Origin: an uncultured bacterium
GTDB taxonomy: Bacteria > Pseudomonadota > Alphaproteobacteria > CAISDR01
Length of the DNA stretch: 5,716 bases
Assembly (NCBI GenBank): GCA_903884125.1
Contig: CAISDR010000171.1
Span: 1-5,716 of the forward strand
Direction of reading: 5' to 3'
Part shown: piece after piece, positions 1 through 5,716 of the stretch
Layout of the letters: the number at the start of each line of letters is the position of its first letter
Numbering within the stretch: the first letter of the stretch is position 1
The notes under the pieces: model-generated
The model's database searches: none
What the model saw: the letters and a program-made list of their open reading frames with translations, nothing else
Told to the model about the DNA's origin: nothing
Position numbers and translations under genes: made by a program

Positions 1-1749
1 CTGTACCGGGTAATAGGCCAGGCTTTCGGTGGCTGTATCGATGGCAGTCAGCCCGCCACCAATCACGACCACCGGCAGACGGATCTGCATATTGGCAATC
101 GTATCAGCCTTGGCCGCCCCGGTCAGTTGCAGGGCCATCAGGAAATCCGATGCGGTGCGCACACCGCGCGCCAGTCCATTATCAAGATCCAGCATCGTGG
201 GCTTGCCCGCGCCCATGCACAAGGCCACATGATCAAAGCCCAGATCAAATGCCTGATCCAGTGTAACGGTGCCGCCAAACCGCACACCGCCGATCATCGA
301 AAATCCCCGTCTGCGTTCCAGCAACAACCGTGCGACTTTCAGGAAGTTTTTGTCCCAGCGCACGGTGATGCCATATTCCGCGACACCGCCGAACCCGGCC
401 ATGGCGCGGTCGGACAATTTCTCCCGCAGGGTTTCGATCTGATCGACCGGTTCGAAAGGAACCGGTCTGCCCAATCCATCCACCCCGGAAATCCGGGCGG
501 GCAGCGGTTCAATTTTCAGGCCGTCAATTGCAACCACCGTGTGCCCGTCATTCAGCAGATGGTGCGCCAGTGTGGCCCCGGCAGGCCCCAGCCCCACCAC
601 CAATACCCGCCGGCCGGTTGGTGGCTTTGGATAAGGCCGTTTCAGGTTCAATGGATTCCAGCGGGTCAACAGTCCGTAAATTTCAAATCCAAAGGGCAGA
701 TCCAGCACGTCCTTTAGCGTGCGGGTTTCGACTTGCGGGATATCAACCGGTTCCTGTTTCTGGAAGATGCAGGATTTCATGCAGTCATTGCAGATGCGAT
801 GGCCGGTGAAAGCGCAGGTCGGATTATCAACGGTCACCATTGCCAGCGCCGCCAGCGGGTTGCCCTGTGATTTCAGCGTATTCATTTCGGAAATTTTTTC
901 ATCCAGCGGGCAGCCCGCCAGCGTGATGCCGAAATGACTTCTCTTATACGCCGCCTTACCATCCGGCCCGGCCTTGTCGCGCAGGCCTTTGGCACAACTA
1001 TCCTTGCCCTGATTATGGCACCAGATGCAGTAATTCGCCTGATCCAGCGCGCGTGTCAGGTCCATGCCGTGATCGGTCAGATCAAAACCTTCACGCAGCC
1101 GCAACCGGTCGGCCGGCAGCACCACGCCACGATCTCCCTGCGCCAAATGAATCATGTGTTCGGGGTCGACCTTGTGCGGGACCTGAAACAGCACGCCACC
1201 TCTGTGCGCCAGTCGTCCTGCCGAACTCAGCGTTGCCCAGGCGGCATAAGATTGCGCCAGGACCAGGTCTTCGGCATGGGCGGTTTCATCTTCCAGCCAG
1301 GCACCAACTTTCTGGGCAAAGGTCAGTTCGTCGGCAGCGCCATTCAATGGCTGACCAAATTTCTCGGCCAGCGTCCGGGCCAGTGCCGGACCGTCAATGG
1401 CCTCGGCCTGTTCGGTGCTGACCCCTTTGGTTGCGCGGCGCTGAACAAAAAGACGTTTTACCGAATATAACGGGGCTAAAGCGCTGTGGGTCTGTGCCAG
1501 TTCGGCAACAGCCGGGCCAATTTGAAACAAATTCGACAGGAAATCTTCCAGGTGCGGACCAAGTTCAATCATCAGATTGCTGGTTGCTTTCGGATCCATA
1601 TCCGACGGCGACTGCCGTGCCAGTGCCAAACGTGCTTCAAGGGATGAATCTCCCTCTTGCAGGAACGCCAAGAAACGGGCATCCAAGCGCATAAGCTGGG
1701 CCTGATCATAAAGATCGTCAAAACTGAATCCAAATCCCAGCGATGCCAT
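1..1749 (-). CDS. GltD-like FAD/Fe-S pyridine nucleotide oxidoreductase, C-terminus outside window
   Basis: The reverse strand is open without a stop from the ATG at 1749 to the window edge, giving 583 residues of an incomplete protein. Residues 1-235 are mostly helical with no recognised domain. Residues 241-327 carry eight cysteines: C241, C244, C252 and C280 (the last in a GCPLDEKISEMN stretch, which recalls GltD), then C312, C320, C323 and C327. They could hold two [4Fe-4S] clusters. A Rossmann motif, GLGPAG, lies at 386-391, and a second, VVVIGGGLTAIDTATE, starts at 561. These suit FAD and NAD(P)H binding respectively. In GltD-type proteins this module moves electrons between NAD(P)H, flavin and Fe-S clusters. 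The physiological substrate is unknown. No signal peptide or membrane segment is seen, so it is probably cytoplasmic. The start is firm: the frame has a stop at 1816-1818, no other ATG, GTG or TTG lies between, and a Shine-Dalgarno sits 7 bases upstream. It is divergent from the chorismate mutase gene. Confidence 0.9.
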   Translation of the reverse strand, partial: MASLGFGFSFDDLYDQAQLMRLDARFLAFLQEGDSSLEARLALARQSPSDMDPKATSNLMIELGPHLEDFLSNLFQIGPAVAELAQTHSALAPLYSVKRLFVQRRATKGVSTEQAEAIDGPALARTLAEKFGQPLNGAADELTFAQKVGAWLEDETAHAEDLVLAQSYAAWATLSSAGRLAHRGGVLFQVPHKVDPEHMIHLAQGDRGVVLPADRLRLREGFDLTDHGMDLTRALDQANYCIWCHNQGKDSCAKGLRDKAGPDGKAAYKRSHFGITLAGCPLDEKISEMNTLKSQGNPLAALAMVTVDNPTCAFTGHRICNDCMKSCIFQKQEPVDIPQVETRTLKDVLDLPFGFEIYGLLTRWNPLNLKRPYPKPPTGRRVLVVGLGPAGATLAHHLLNDGHTVVAIDGLKIEPLPARISGVDGLGRPVPFEPVDQIETLREKLSDRAMAGFGGVAEYGITVRWDKNFLKVARLLLERRRGFSMIGGVRFGGTVTLDQAFDLGFDHVALCMGAGKPTMLDLDNGLARGVRTASDFLMALQLTGAAKADTIANMQIRLPVVVIGGGLTAIDTATESLAYYPVQ

Positions 1750-1756
1750 TTCGATG

Positions 1757-1762
1757 CCTTCT
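1757..1762 (-). promoter_or_regulatory. Ribosome binding site of the large oxidoreductase gene
   Basis: On the reverse strand, AGAAGG stands 7 bases before the ATG at 1749. It fixes the start, since no other usual start codon exists in that frame before the stop at 1816-1818. Confidence 0.7.
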
Positions 1763-1828
1763 GAATGTTGGGGGTTCTCGCTATATCCGACCCCGGTCCT
1801 GCTGTCACACGCTTCTTAAGTCGCCTTC

Positions 1829-1833
1829 AAGGA
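1829..1833 (+). promoter_or_regulatory. Ribosome binding site of chorismate mutase
   Basis: AAGGA stands 6 bases before the ATG at 1840. This decides the start: the in-frame ATG at 1765 would add 25 residues but has no Shine-Dalgarno and lies upstream of the family's usual N-terminus. Confidence 0.7.
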
Positions 1834-1839
1834 TTTCCT

Positions 1840-2148
1840 ATGGTCAAGTTGGAACATGAACCTGAAAATATGGATGAAGTTCGCGCGGAAATAGATCGGT
1901 TGGATCGCGCATTGGTCAAGCTGCTGGCTGAACGGCAGCGTTATATAGAAGCCGCAGGTCGGATAAAATCTGACCGCGATACGGTGCGTGACGAAGAGCG
2001 AATCAGGGATGTGCTGCTTAAAGTCACCGCCGAATCGGTTGATCGTGGCCTGAACCCCGATGTTGCGGTCAAGGTATGGCGGGCCATGATGGAAGGCTTC
2101 ATCGCCTATGAATTCGAGGTATGGGACCGCCACCAGGGCCAGCAATGA
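1840..2148 (+). CDS. Chorismate mutase, AroQ class, stand-alone
   Basis: This is a 102-residue all-helical protein with the AroQ-fold pattern; it should convert chorismate to prephenate, the branch point to phenylalanine and tyrosine, in the cytoplasm. The expected active-site residues are visible: R15 in EVRAEIDRLD, R32 in LLAERQRY, K43 in AGRIK, and the E53-R54 pair in RDEERIRDVL. The C-terminal helix carries WRAMMEGFIAYEFEVW. Aligned by eye with Pseudomonas PchB (isochorismate pyruvate lyase), E91 falls where PchB has Gln90. Length matches single-domain AroQ enzymes, and no regulatory ACT domain or prephenate dehydratase is fused. A PchB-like lyase role is the alternative, but no salicylate or siderophore genes are nearby, so plain chorismate mutase is preferred. 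The gene is divergent from the oxidoreductase and converges on the ferredoxin gene, so it is probably transcribed alone. Confidence 0.93.
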   Translation: MVKLEHEPENMDEVRAEIDRLDRALVKLLAERQRYIEAAGRIKSDRDTVRDEERIRDVLLKVTAESVDRGLNPDVAVKVWRAMMEGFIAYEFEVWDRHQGQQ

Positions 2149-2176
2149 CCCCCTGCATTCACCCTAACCATATGAA

Positions 2177-2497
2177 TTAGAACTGTTTTTCCGGAGTACG
2201 CAGGACCAGGCCATCCAGGTCATCGGTTACTTTGATCTGGCAGGAAAGCCGGGAGTTTTCTTTTACCTCAAAGGCAAAATCCAGCATGTCTTCTTCGACA
2301 TCGGCCGGTTTACCCACTTTTGCCGCCCATGCGGGGTCCACATAAACATGACAGGTCGAACACGCACAGGCGCCGCCGCAATCTGCATCAATGCCGGGGA
2401 TCATGTTTTTGACCGCCCCTTCCATCACTGTCAGTCCAACGGCCACATCAATCTCACGGCTGGACCCGTCATGGGCGATGAAAGTGATTTTCGGCAT
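2177..2497 (-). CDS. fdxE: [2Fe-2S] ferredoxin, FdVI / adrenodoxin type
   Basis: The product is 106 residues, the length of Rhodobacter capsulatus FdVI, and has a nearly identical core (GIDADCGGACACSTCH). The [2Fe-2S] ligands follow the vertebrate-type pattern: C40-x5-C46-x2-C49-x36-C86. C44 is an extra cysteine also present in FdVI. The C-terminus ends in TPEKQF, like the PEKQI of FdVI. Adrenodoxin-type ferredoxins are small soluble one-electron carriers. In bacteria they serve cytochrome P450s, Fe-S cluster assembly or other oxidoreductases; the partner here is not shown by the sequence. The start at 2497 is supported by AAGGGTG 7 bases upstream. The gene converges on the chorismate mutase gene and is divergent from the TPR-GT61/lut operon, so it looks monocistronic. 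It differs from the plant-type and Isc Fdx lineages, though an ISC-like role cannot be excluded. Confidence 0.95.
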   Translation of the reverse strand: MPKITFIAHDGSSREIDVAVGLTVMEGAVKNMIPGIDADCGGACACSTCHVYVDPAWAAKVGKPADVEEDMLDFAFEVKENSRLSCQIKVTDDLDGLVLRTPEKQF

Positions 2498-2504
2498 CCC
2501 TGTG

Positions 2505-2511
2505 CACCCTT
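2505..2511 (-). promoter_or_regulatory. Ribosome binding site of the ferredoxin gene
   Basis: On the reverse strand AAGGGTG lies 7 bases before the ATG at 2497. It supports the chosen start. Confidence 0.55.
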
Positions 2512-2550
2512 AGCTTTTGTTATCATCGGGCGCCCAATCATCAGCGCCCT

Positions 2551-2569
2551 CGTCTATGTCCATTAGACG
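2551..2569. repeat. Inverted repeat CGTCTA-N7-TAGACG in the divergent intergenic region
   Basis: Perfect 6-base arms at 2551-2556 and 2564-2569 flank a 7-base spacer. A further GCGC/GCGC pairing (2544-2547 with 2570-2573) extends the dyad past a 3-base bulge on the left arm. It overlaps the candidate -10 of the ferredoxin promoter, so it could be an operator or a hairpin in the leader RNA. It could also be chance. Confidence 0.4.
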
Positions 2570-2588
2570 GCGCAGGCGGTTTGTTCAA
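2560..2588 (-). promoter_or_regulatory. Candidate sigma-70-like promoter for the ferredoxin gene
   Basis: On the reverse strand, TTGAAC (2588-2583) and TAATGG (2565-2560) are separated by 17 bases, about 60 bases before the ferredoxin start. The -35 is good and the -10 only fair. This is a match by eye, not proof. Confidence 0.3.
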
Positions 2589-2609
2589 GCGTCATTGACC
2601 CTGCATAGT
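2581..2609 (+). promoter_or_regulatory. Weak candidate promoter for the TPR-GT61/lut operon
   Basis: TTGTTC (2581-2586) and CATAGT (2604-2609) are spaced by 17 bases on the plus strand. An alternative -35, TTGACC at 2595-2600, has CATGAT at 2616-2621 with a short 15-base spacing. Neither pair is strong, but the operon needs a promoter in this 183-base gap, since the gene to its left faces away. No clear palindrome of the type bound by LldR/LutR-like GntR regulators was seen. Confidence 0.22.
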
Positions 2610-2668
2610 GATTTTCATGATCAGATTCGCACCAGAACGGCAATCCGTCGCACCGGGAAACGTCTCTC

Positions 2669-2674
2669 GGGTGA
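2669..2674 (+). promoter_or_regulatory. Ribosome binding site of the TPR-GT61 gene
   Basis: GGGTGA stands 6 bases before the ATG at 2681 and can pair with the 16S 3' end through GGTGA. The frame has a TGA at 2672-2674, inside this site, so the protein cannot start further upstream. Confidence 0.5.
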
Positions 2675-2680
2675 ATAAAC

Positions 2681-4543
2681 ATGCCGCCTGATCCATCTGA
2701 AATTTGGGCCAGAGCCCAGGCTTTGCTTATGGATGGCCAAGGGGCCCTGGCTGAAAGCTGGATCAATACCCACGCGCCCAAAGATGAGGGCTTTGCCCTT
2801 CTGCTGGGGTTCGCTCTGGACATTCAAGGCAGGACAAAAGAGGCGATTGACGCCTTTGGCCGTGCAATTAATCACCAGCCTCGGGACCCGATCCCGCGCA
2901 TCTTTCTTTTGCGCCTGTTAACCCGTCTGGGGCAGTTCGCCGCAGCAAAAACAGCCTGCGCCGACATGGTGCGGGATTTTCCCCAATCGCCGCAGGCATG
3001 GGTTGAGGCAGGCACCTTTTATCTCGACCAAGGAAGTCCCGGTCAGGCTGTCGACTGCTTGCAAAAGGGGATGAGCCTTTTTGAACAGGGGCAGTTTCCC
3101 GACCCTGACCCGCGCCATAATCTGGGTGTGGCTTATGCACGATGCGGCGATCTGGCGGCGGCTGCGGCGACCTTTGAATCGGCGCTGGCATATCGGCCGA
3201 CGGCCATGACGTATGATTGTCTGGCCTCGACCAGGCGCGATGAGGGGGACCTGGTTGCCGTCGAGCAACTTATTGGTCAGCGGTCAAAACTGTTTGGCCT
3301 GGGTCCTGAACCTTTTCGTCTGCGGGCAGAAATGGCTGCCGCCGTGTGCGACTGGCCGCAGGCGCGCCGGGCGCTGGCCTGTGCCTTGGCGCTGGAACCA
3401 AACGGGCCGCACCTGCATGATCTGGCACTGGCACTGGATTCAACGGGTAATGCGGCTTCGCCCATGCATCAGCGGGCATTGCAAGCAGGTGACCTACGGT
3501 CGGCCCCGTTTATGCGTCTCTCAGACCGGCAGCCGGGCCGTGGTGAACAGATCCTATCAATCCGCCCATTGGCTGAACTGAGTATCGACCATCGGACTCC
3601 CCAACCCTTTGCCCATCTGGGCACGATTGAAAACGGCATTGTGTTTTGCGACCAGTTTTATGTTGTCCAAGACAATATGGTCAGTGGCGATCTGGTGACG
3701 ACGGCGCCCGTGGTCAGTCAGGATCTGGTCGTATGCACGCAAAATAACAGGCAGGCCCTGGTCAGAATGCCTGCCATCAAGGCCATTTCCGATACAGCCG
3801 TGCTGATCGGTGGGGCCTCAAATTATTATCACTGGGTGATTGATGACCTGCCGAGGCTTGCCAGCCTGCCGGCACTTCCAAAGTCGCTGCCAGTCTTGCT
3901 GAACGCACCAATGGCGTTTCAGGAAACGTCGCTGGAGCTGTTGGGGGTTGACCAGTCGCGATTACATGCCATGGCACCAGCGTCAGGATATGAATTCAGG
4001 CGACTGGTGGTGGCATTTAATCCTGATTTCCCAAGACAGGCATCTGGCCTTTTGGATGTTGAACGCCAAACGGCCAGTGGCCCGGCACTTGCCTGGCTAC
4101 GGAGGCAATTTGCGCCGTGGATGAAGGCAACTGGTCCGCGTCGGATATTTATTTCTCGCGGCGCAGCGCAATTTAGAAGACTGGTAAATGAATCGGAAAT
4201 TGAATCAATTCTTCTTGCACACGGGTTTCAGTCAGTGCGCCTAGAGGATTTGTCGATGGCCGAGCAGATTGCACTTTTCTCAAGCGCCGAGGCTGTGATT
4301 GGTGCCCATGGGGCGGGCTTTACCAATCTTGTTTTTGCCCCGGCCGGATGCAAAATCCTGGAACTGCATCCACCCGGTCGCCTGCCGGCTTATTTCAGGG
4401 CTATTGCGGAACAATTGGGTCAGGATCACCACAGCCTAGACGGGCGCGCGGTACAGTCCCTGCCAGGGCTAGGGCGGGCATTCTGGCATTTTCACATCGA
4501 CCCCTTGACCTTCAGAGATAATTTGGACGCAATGGGAATATGA
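2681..4543 (+). CDS. TPR-repeat protein with C-terminal family 61 glycosyltransferase domain (DUF563)
   Basis: The 620-residue product has two parts. Residues 1 to about 270 are helical with TPR-like repeats, clearest at 39-70 (ALLLGFALDIQGRTKEAIDAF), 106-134 and 144-173 (NLGVAYARCGDLAAAAATF). Residues about 370-570 show the GT61/DUF563 pattern: an IGGASNYYHWVIDDLPRL block at 376-393, RRIFISRG at 487-494, and VIGAHGAGFTNLVFAPAG at 539-556. GT61 enzymes transfer sugars such as xylose or GlcNAc, and the HW and GAHGAG blocks are the usual conserved parts. The TPR part probably binds a protein partner or substrate. No signal peptide or transmembrane segment is visible, so it is likely cytoplasmic. 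The donor and acceptor are unknown. The start is firm because a stop lies directly upstream in frame. The stop overlaps the lutA start by 4 bases (ATGA), which points to one transcript with coupled translation. The function could be protein, polysaccharide or lipid glycosylation. Confidence 0.9.
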   Translation: MPPDPSEIWARAQALLMDGQGALAESWINTHAPKDEGFALLLGFALDIQGRTKEAIDAFGRAINHQPRDPIPRIFLLRLLTRLGQFAAAKTACADMVRDFPQSPQAWVEAGTFYLDQGSPGQAVDCLQKGMSLFEQGQFPDPDPRHNLGVAYARCGDLAAAAATFESALAYRPTAMTYDCLASTRRDEGDLVAVEQLIGQRSKLFGLGPEPFRLRAEMAAAVCDWPQARRALACALALEPNGPHLHDLALALDSTGNAASPMHQRALQAGDLRSAPFMRLSDRQPGRGEQILSIRPLAELSIDHRTPQPFAHLGTIENGIVFCDQFYVVQDNMVSGDLVTTAPVVSQDLVVCTQNNRQALVRMPAIKAISDTAVLIGGASNYYHWVIDDLPRLASLPALPKSLPVLLNAPMAFQETSLELLGVDQSRLHAMAPASGYEFRRLVVAFNPDFPRQASGLLDVERQTASGPALAWLRRQFAPWMKATGPRRIFISRGAAQFRRLVNESEIESILLAHGFQSVRLEDLSMAEQIALFSSAEAVIGAHGAGFTNLVFAPAGCKILELHPPGRLPAYFRAIAEQLGQDHHSLDGRAVQSLPGLGRAFWHFHIDPLTFRDNLDAMGI

Positions 4544-5295
4544 AAACAGCTTTGCTTGTCACCTGCCTTGTTGATCTCTGGCGACCTGAAATCGGTTTTG
4601 CGACGGTGAAACTGCTGGAGCAGTGTGGCTGTGTGGTCGAAGTACCATCGCAAACCTGCTGCGGCCAACCGGCATATAATTCCGGGGATCGGGCAACGGC
4701 ACAGGATCTGGCCCGCCAGATGATCGACGCACTGGCGGGATTTGTAGCAGTGGTTGCGCCATCCGGGTCTTGCGCAGGTTTGGTCGTTGCCCATTATCCG
4801 GCCCTTCTGGCAGATGATCCGGTCTATGGCCCCAGGGCCATCGAACTGTCCAAAAGAACGTTTGAACTGACGGCTTTTCTTGCAACGCGCCAGACCGTTC
4901 CTGAAATTGGCAGCACATTTGATGGAACAATTGTCCATCATGACTCGTGTTCGTGCCTGCGTGATCTTTCAATCAGAAACGAACCACAGACCCTGCTGAA
5001 CAAGGTAAAGGGCGCACGCATTGTCCAGCCCGCGATGCCGGATACATGCTGCGGATTTGGGGGAACGTTTGCGGTCAAATATCCCGATATTTCCCATCAA
5101 ATGGCGCAGCGCAAGGCCGACGATCTGGCAGGCACTGGGGCGGACATGATTGTTGCCGGTGACCTGGGCTGCCTGATGAATATCGCAGGCACACTGTCGC
5201 GGCAGGGTTCAACCATAAAGGTACGCCATATTGCGGAAGTGCTGGCCGATATGATGCAGGGACCGGCCATCGGGCGAACAATGGGCAAGCCATAA
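4540..5295 (+). CDS. lutA: L-lactate utilisation Fe-S protein LutA (YkgE family)
   Basis: The 251-residue product has two CCG (cysteine-rich, DUF224) domains, typical of LutA/YkgE and of related GlpC and heterodisulfide reductase B subunits. The duplication is plain: C9...C40-C41-G...C78 in the first half, and C137...C170-C171-G...C211 in the second. Key stretches are TCCGQPAYNSGD, PSGSCAG, HHDSCSCLRDL, DTCCGFGGTFAVKYP and GDLGCLMN. LutA works with LutB and LutC in the cytoplasm to oxidise L-lactate to pyruvate, and the CCG cysteines bind Fe-S clusters. Length is as usual for the family (about 240-250). The start ATG overlaps the TGA of the TPR-GT61 gene. A weak GGGA lies only 2 bases upstream, so translation probably depends on coupling. 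lutB follows after 5 bases. The glycolate oxidase GlcF is a related but longer protein and does not fit. Confidence 0.96.
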   Translation: MKTALLVTCLVDLWRPEIGFATVKLLEQCGCVVEVPSQTCCGQPAYNSGDRATAQDLARQMIDALAGFVAVVAPSGSCAGLVVAHYPALLADDPVYGPRAIELSKRTFELTAFLATRQTVPEIGSTFDGTIVHHDSCSCLRDLSIRNEPQTLLNKVKGARIVQPAMPDTCCGFGGTFAVKYPDISHQMAQRKADDLAGTGADMIVAGDLGCLMNIAGTLSRQGSTIKVRHIAEVLADMMQGPAIGRTMGKP

Positions 5296-5300
5296 TTGTC

Positions 5301-5716
5301 ATGAAATCAACAGCGCACTCCTTCCCCGAAAATGCCGCCGAGGCGATTGCAAATCCGAAATTGCAGGCACCACTAAGGCGCATTTCAATGGGCTTTCCCT
5401 TTGCCCGCAAGGCAGCCGTTGACCGGATGCCGGAATGGCAGCAATTGCGCGATGCAGCTGCGGCCATGAAACAGCATGTGCTGGGCCATCTGGATCATTA
5501 CCTTGAAACTTTCGAGGGAAATGTTCTGGCACAGGGCGGTGTCGTGCACTGGGCGCGCGATGCGCAAGAGGCGCGTGCCGCCGTAATAGCCATCTGCCGC
5601 CAGAACAATGCGCGTAAAATCACCAAGGGCAAGTCCATGGTGACCGAAGAAATCGGCCTGAACGAGGCATTGATTGCCAATGGTTTCGAAACGCTGGAAA
5701 CCGATCTTGGCGAATA
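5301..5716 (+). CDS. lutB: L-lactate utilisation Fe-S protein LutB (YkgF family), 5' part only
   Basis: The window holds 138 codons plus two bases of a gene that continues to the right. Recognisable LutB features are a helical N-terminus with ISMGFPFARKAAVDRMPEWQQLRD (about 28-51, giving the spacing of the family), QGGVVHWARDAQEAR at 78-92, and the LUD-domain signature ITKGKSMVTEEIGLNEAL at 107-124 followed by ETDLGE at the edge. The complete family protein is about 470 residues and ends in a ferredoxin-type [4Fe-4S] module and a C-terminal cysteine region, all outside this window. LutB is thought to pass electrons within the LutABC lactate oxidation complex. The start is 5 bases after the lutA stop. 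There is no good Shine-Dalgarno and no other in-frame ATG, GTG or TTG nearby, which again suggests coupled translation. lutC would be expected downstream. Confidence 0.95.
   Translation, partial: MKSTAHSFPENAAEAIANPKLQAPLRRISMGFPFARKAAVDRMPEWQQLRDAAAAMKQHVLGHLDHYLETFEGNVLAQGGVVHWARDAQEARAAVIAICRQNNARKITKGKSMVTEEIGLNEALIANGFETLETDLGE

Larger units (their letters stand above)
1750..1839. promoter_or_regulatory. Divergent intergenic region between oxidoreductase and chorismate mutase genes
   Basis: These 90 bases separate two divergently read genes, so promoters for both should lie here or just inside the coding regions. I see the two ribosome binding sites and a short GACC-CC-GGTC dyad at 1789-1798. 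I do not see a convincing -35/-10 pair in either direction. Confidence 0.45.
2498..2680. other. Divergent intergenic region between the ferredoxin gene and the TPR-GT61/lut operon
   Basis: These 183 bases hold the two ribosome binding sites, the 2551-2569 dyad and the candidate promoters listed separately. They also contain a 40-codon plus-strand reading frame (2556-2678), discussed as a finding and not called as a gene. No terminator, RNA gene or clear operator is recognisable. Confidence 0.5.

Noticed and set aside
127..1470. Long plus-strand reading frames at 127-717 and 934-1470
   Set aside because: They lie antisense to the well-supported oxidoreductase gene, and their translations show no domain and have a low-complexity, proline- and glutamine-rich look typical of shadow frames.
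1768..1787. TTGGGG and TATATC as a promoter for chorismate mutase
   Set aside because: The spacing is only 8 bases, which is too short for a sigma-70 promoter.
1765..1839. Earlier ATG for the chorismate mutase (25 extra residues)
   Set aside because: It has no Shine-Dalgarno, the added residues match no part of the AroQ fold, and the ATG at 1840 has AAGGA at ideal spacing.
2150..2190. Terminator between the convergent chorismate mutase and ferredoxin genes
   Set aside because: The only stem (ATTCA with TGAAT) is 5 AT-rich pairs with an 11-base loop, and the T-run at 2186-2190 is separated from it by several bases.
2681..4543. Possible sulfotransferase or GT41 (O-GlcNAc transferase) assignment from the TPR repeats
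   Set aside because: The C-terminal blocks (YYHW, RRIFISRG, GAHGAGFTN) are those of GT61/DUF563 and not of the other families.
4492..4972. Minus-strand frames at 4492-4941 and 4559-4972
   Set aside because: They are antisense to lutA and the end of the GT61 gene and have no recognisable domain.
5075..5680. Minus-strand frames at 5075-5467, 5299-5532 and 5498-5680
   Set aside because: They are antisense to the end of lutA and to lutB, whose protein features are clear.

Overview
This window looks like ordinary chromosomal DNA from an alphaproteobacterium. The best clue is a 106-residue [2Fe-2S] ferredoxin that closely resembles Rhodobacter capsulatus FdVI (FdxE). A Rhodospirillales-like host is plausible, from the style of the large FAD/Fe-S oxidoreductase and the moderately GC-rich coding, but genus cannot be fixed by eye. 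I see no rRNA, tRNA, CRISPR array, insertion sequence or phage gene. Coding density is high.

Layout. (1) Positions 1-1749, minus strand: the first 583 residues of a large oxidoreductase with a helical N-terminal extension, eight cysteines in two Fe-S-like clusters, and two Rossmann dinucleotide-binding motifs. It resembles the glutamate synthase small subunit (GltD) and runs off the left edge. (2) Positions 1750-1839: a 90-base divergent intergenic region. (3) Positions 1840-2148, plus strand: a stand-alone AroQ-class chorismate mutase. (4) Positions 2177-2497, minus strand: the FdVI-type ferredoxin, converging on the mutase gene with a 28-base gap. (5) Positions 2498-2680: a 183-base divergent intergenic region with a dyad and candidate promoters. 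(6) Positions 2681-5716, plus strand: an apparent operon of a TPR-GT61 glycosyltransferase (DUF563), lutA (overlapping it by 4 bases) and the start of lutB (5 bases after lutA). The operon continues off the right edge, where lutC would be expected.

How the genes may work together. LutA and LutB are two of the three subunits of the LutABC system that oxidises L-lactate to pyruvate with Fe-S clusters. The chorismate mutase supplies prephenate for aromatic amino acid synthesis. The ferredoxin and the oxidoreductase are both electron carriers, but nothing in the window proves they are partners. The least expected feature is the translational coupling of a TPR-containing GT61 glycosyltransferase to lactate-utilisation genes. 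No clearly new multi-gene system is visible. The most useful leads are the GT61-lut linkage and the modified cysteine spacing in the large oxidoreductase.
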